A DNA stretch of 64,000 nucleotides, from the NCBI RefSeq assembly GCF_000380185.1, contig NZ_KB904813.1, positions 62,001 through 126,000 on the forward strand. Reading direction: 5' to 3'. The translations under genes and the position numbers were made by a program. Below the pieces are notes generated by a model. It made no database searches, was not told the origin of the DNA, and was given only the letters and a program-made list of their open reading frames with translations. How positions within the stretch are numbered: position 1 is the stretch's first letter; every line of letters starts with the position of its first letter. The stretch comes from Thiofilum flexile DSM 14609 (GTDB taxonomy: Bacteria; Pseudomonadota; Gammaproteobacteria; Thiotrichales; Thiotrichaceae). Of the stretch, positions 63,785 through 64,000 are shown piece by piece.

Positions 63785-64000
63785 TGCGCTTCAATGCGAT
63801 TAAGCCAGACTGGTTTTCATGGCGTTATCAGGTGCAATATCCACTGCTTGCCCAATTACCCCTATCCTATAGTTACCGCCTCGCTCAATATTCTAGTCGG
63901 TATTGGCAAGCCCGGCATTTGGGCGGTTTAGCTATCGTGAAAGAGCAAATGCAGCTTACCTTTCCACATGCCTCGGAGACTCAAATTCAACAATGGCTCT
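63781..64000 (+). CDS. LPLAT-like acyltransferase, truncated by window end
   Basis: The 73 visible codons run off the window without a stop. The text (PLSYSYRLAQYSSRYWQAR; IVKEQMQLTFPHASETQIQQ) resembles the N-terminus of LpxL/lysophospholipid-acyltransferase proteins, which often has a FP..S..Q motif. The start at 63781 overlaps the Wzt-like stop by 4 bp (ATGA), and 63784 is equally possible. The catalytic HX4D/E motif is beyond the window, so the family call is tentative. Confidence 0.45.
   Translation, partial: MMRFNAIKPDWFSWRYQVQYPLLAQLPLSYSYRLAQYSSRYWQARHLGGLAIVKEQMQLTFPHASETQIQQWL

Overview
The window is a gene-dense stretch of a gammaproteobacterial chromosome with moderately low GC and 3-4 bp start/stop overlaps inside operons. 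The gene set (mreBCD, hslO, rsgA, slt, ubiK, orn, slyD, a type II secretion block, pcm next to tolC, lpxL-type acyltransferases) is typical of Gammaproteobacteria. The overall flavour suggests a Thiothrix-like member of Thiotrichales, but that placement is an inference from gene content and not a phylogenetic result. No rRNA, tRNA, CRISPR array, transposase or prophage was found.

Layout. 0-4.6 kb: a poorly conserved edge with an unknown ORF, a DUF2569 membrane protein, a secreted polysaccharide-lyase-14-like protein divergent from a WYL regulator with a palindrome between them, and a lipoprotein broken by a frameshift. 4.6-6.8 kb: a minus-strand alpha/beta hydrolase, a quinone reductase and Hsp33. 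7.0-9.7 kb: mreBCD and a terminator. 9.8-14.3 kb: folE2, a thioredoxin-like protein, a flotillin, ubiK and a LysR regulator. 14.6-21.1 kb: a minus-strand rsgA-slt-gspK-gspL-gspM-gspN run. 21.2-27.5 kb: a conserved unknown, an M48 protease with cytochrome c, orn, a 5'-3' exonuclease, a YfeY-like lipoprotein and an LMW-phosphatase-like protein. Three copies of a dispersed imperfect palindrome lie in this interval. 27.5-30.9 kb: a molybdopterin oxidoreductase divergent from mobB-moaD-moaE.

30.9-37 kb: a TRIC-type channel, an MFS exporter, a secreted protein with about 100 residues of Pro-Thr-Pro-Val repeat, a secreted Kazal-like protein, pcm, a decayed rhodanese gene and tolC. 37.3-41.6 kb: the complete aapJQMP general amino-acid ABC transporter. 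41.7-46.3 kb: ung, an NRDE protein, a patatin/BamA-type outer-membrane protein and tatD. 46.3-50.9 kb: aldehyde dehydrogenase with DUF779, then a nicotinamide salvage pair (NadM-Nudix and NadV). 51-53.8 kb: lpxL-like, slyD, a small secreted Cys protein and a membrane protein. 54-59.3 kb: a second partial type II secretion set (GspL/PilN, GspM, GspC-like, secretin GspD, small lipoprotein). It is followed by a 502-residue exported protein, and then by a parvulin-like protein, a Wzm/Wzt polysaccharide exporter and a truncated acyltransferase-like gene at the window end.

The most notable points are the second secretin/assembly-platform cluster next to an exported surface-type protein, the three-copy palindromic repeat, the decayed rhodanese gene between pcm and tolC, the frameshifted lysozyme-like lipoprotein, the bacterial Kazal protein, and a well-formed but unrecognised 438-residue protein. 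I did not find a defence system or another clearly new multi-gene system.
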